Assembly (NCBI GenBank): GCA_002346545.1
Contig: DEAA01000030.1
Span: 3,993 to 11,281 of the forward strand
Length of the DNA: 7,289 bases
Reading direction: 5' to 3'
From: Acidobacteria bacterium UBA2994
Lineage (GTDB): Bacteria > Acidobacteriota > Vicinamibacteria > Vicinamibacterales > UBA8438
Every line of letters begins with the position of its first letter. Positions within the stretch are counted from its first letter, which is position 1. The translations under genes and the position numbers were made by a program. Positions 5,798 through 7,289 of the stretch are shown here, piece by piece. Below the pieces are notes generated by a model. It worked only from the letters and a program-made list of their open reading frames with translations. It ran no database searches and had not been told where the DNA came from.

Positions 5798-7289
5798 TCA
5801 CTTGACCCTTATGCCGTACGGACGCGGATAATCGGCGTTGGTGGGGCTTATCACGGCGCCTTCGACCGCGGGGCTGTGAGCCACTCCCCCTATCCGCTGG
5901 GCGAGGGGCATGATGAAGCCGTTATCCACCGCATAGGCGAAGACCGCGGCCCACCCAGCGTTCTGGCCTTCGATTGAGGTGGCCATCATAGCCACTTCTG
6001 CCAGATCGGCGATTTCACCACGATCGGCCTCCAGCGGATCAAACATGTTCCCCGGACCGACACGCTGTTTGTAGAACGTCTCGGGCGGATGACCGATGTT
6101 GCATGTCGGCGTCAGCTCCGTGGTGCCGGAACGCAGCGTCTTACCCAGCGTGCCCGGCTCGCCCATATTGAGCGAGACGTCCAAGCCGAGCGCCGTCCAC
6201 ATCTGCTGAACGGCCTCGGCCGATGTCGCTAGCGGCGGGATGGTCTCGATGAGGATGGAGAACCCGTCCGGGTAACCAGCGTCAGCCAGCATCTGCTTGG
6301 CCTTCGGCAGGTCGAATGCATACTTTTCCGGCCCCGGGTCGTACCAAGGCTCTGAGGGCAGGAACCAGCCTGGATTGGTCTCGCCCAGCCCGTTCAAAAC
6401 CGCTTGGTTATAGCCTTCGCGGTCGAGGGCCAGCATCATTGCCCGACGAACCTGGACGTTGCCGAGGGGCTCCAGCAGCACGCCGTCGAGGTCGATCATC
6501 TGCACGTAGCAGAGGGATGGGCCCGGGCTGTTGATAAGCGTCAGGCCAGCGTCCTCGTAGTCAGACACCGCGGTGTCGACGCGCCCGCTCAAGTCGATCT
6601 CGCCGTTCAACATGGCGTTGACCGACGCTTCCTCCTGCAGCAGCCGCATTTCGATGCGCTCTACCAGAACCGAGTCGGGATCCCAGTATCCGTCGGTGCG
6701 AGCGACGAAGTCCTGCTGCACGCCTGCCCGCGTCGAGTCAGTGTCGAGCACCCAGCCGCCGGCGCCCACGGGCACCGTATCAAGGTCGGTGGCGTTCGGG
6801 CTCGTCACCATGCCAGGGAGCCAGGTCAGGTCCTCGAGGAACACCGTCGTCGGGTTGACCAGCTCGAAACGAACGGTCATGTCGCTCGTCGCCGTGATCG
6901 AGGCAATGTTGCTGTAGAACGGCGTCTGTGGGCTGGCCTCATTGGCAATGGCCCGCTCGTAGCTGGCTACCACCGCCGCGGCGTCGAACGTGGCGCCGTC
7001 GCTGAAGGTGATGCCTGCTCGGATGTCGAGCTCATACGTTGACGCATCGATGATGCGGACGGCCTCGGCTTGGCGAGGCTTAACGCCGTCGGACGTCCAG
7101 ATCATCAACGTGTCGTACACGGGCTGGAGGTACGGCGTCTGGGCGACACCGGTCATCACCGGGTCATAGGTCTGCACGTCGGTCGAGAACGCCATCCGCA
7201 GCGTTCCCGTCGGAACCGGGGCTGCGTCCTCCGCCGTGGCCTCGGTCGTGTCCTCGGCCGGCGCGTCCTCTTCCTCTTCCTCAGCTTCG
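5798..7289 (-). CDS. Extracellular solute-binding protein, family 5 (peptide/nickel/opine type), 5' end outside window
   Basis: The frame is open to the right edge, giving 496 codons. An ATG at 7195 is internal, because the family core already begins at TLRMAFSTDVQTYDP, which includes that Met. The 28 or so residues before the core are rich in Glu, Asp, Ala and Thr and look like the flexible linker that follows a lipoprotein signal; the signal peptide and lipobox Cys would lie beyond the window. Family-5 marks include SDGATFDAAAVVASYERA, the VRRAMMLALDREGYNQAV helix, and DLPKAKQMLADAGYPDGF. Such proteins are tethered to or free outside the membrane and deliver ligand to the permease pair. It is the first gene seen of the transporter set and is followed by the stem-loop. 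Ligands of this family range from peptides to nickel, sugars and opines, and nothing here allows a choice. Sampled lines are lower in G+C (60-62%) than the rest of the window, and rarer codons such as ATA and AGG occur near the end. Confidence 0.93.
   Translation of the reverse strand, partial: EAEEEEEDAPAEDTTEATAEDAAPVPTGTLRMAFSTDVQTYDPVMTGVAQTPYLQPVYDTLMIWTSDGVKPRQAEAVRIIDASTYELDIRAGITFSDGATFDAAAVVASYERAIANEASPQTPFYSNIASITATSDMTVRFELVNPTTVFLEDLTWLPGMVTSPNATDLDTVPVGAGGWVLDTDSTRAGVQQDFVARTDGYWDPDSVLVERIEMRLLQEEASVNAMLNGEIDLSGRVDTAVSDYEDAGLTLINSPGPSLCYVQMIDLDGVLLEPLGNVQVRRAMMLALDREGYNQAVLNGLGETNPGWFLPSEPWYDPGPEKYAFDLPKAKQMLADAGYPDGFSILIETIPPLATSAEAVQQMWTALGLDVSLNMGEPGTLGKTLRSGTTELTPTCNIGHPPETFYKQRVGPGNMFDPLEADRGEIADLAEVAMMATSIEGQNAGWAAVFAYAVDNGFIMPLAQRIGGVAHSPAVEGAVISPTNADYPRPYGIRVK

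Noticed and set aside
7193..7195. ATG as the start of the solute-binding protein
   Set aside because: The frame stays open upstream to the window edge and already contains the conserved start of the core plus an acidic linker, so this Met is internal.
1..7289. CRISPR array, tRNA, rRNA, insertion sequence, phage or defence genes
   Set aside because: No regularly spaced repeats, no structural RNA pattern, no transposase or nuclease motif was seen; nearly all of the window is explained by six genes.

Overview
The window is about two-thirds G+C and bacterial. All six genes I can support lie on the minus strand, so they read from the right edge to the left. Wide use of GTG starts, tight gene packing and a peptide-type ABC permease fused to its ATPase would suit a high-GC actinobacterium or another uncultured high-GC lineage. 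The sequence alone does not fix the taxon.

Right part (7289 to 2080, in transcription order): an ABC importer of the peptide/nickel/opine (Opp/Dpp) type. It holds a family-5 solute-binding protein whose 5' end lies outside the window, a DppB-like permease, one polypeptide that fuses a DppC-like permease to a DppD-like ATPase, and a short DppF-like second ATPase. The last three genes overlap by 4 bases each (ATGA and GTGA). The binding-protein gene is set apart by 84 bases holding a perfect 17-bp inverted repeat, the usual place for an element that lets binding protein be made in excess over membrane components. Together these genes supply a complete importer: receptor, two permease domains and two ATPase domains. 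The substrate cannot be read from the sequence.

Left part (1956 to 1): a crotonase-superfamily protein and, one base after its stop, a family III (CaiB/BaiF) CoA-transferase that runs off the left edge. They look like an acyl-CoA metabolism pair. Both seem to lack the classical catalytic acids: the crotonase has Leu and His where the two glutamates should be, and the transferase has Gln where the nucleophilic Asp is expected. They are therefore family members of uncertain reaction.

A 123-base gap (1957-2079) separates the two parts. Hand counts of sampled 60-base lines suggest a composition step: about 77% G+C in one CoA-transferase line, 65-68% in crotonase lines, 68% in one permease line and 60-62% in binding-protein lines. 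No tRNA, rRNA, CRISPR array, insertion sequence or phage gene was seen. I found no clearly new system; the items worth a second look are the fusion gene, the stem-loop, and the two enzymes with altered active sites.
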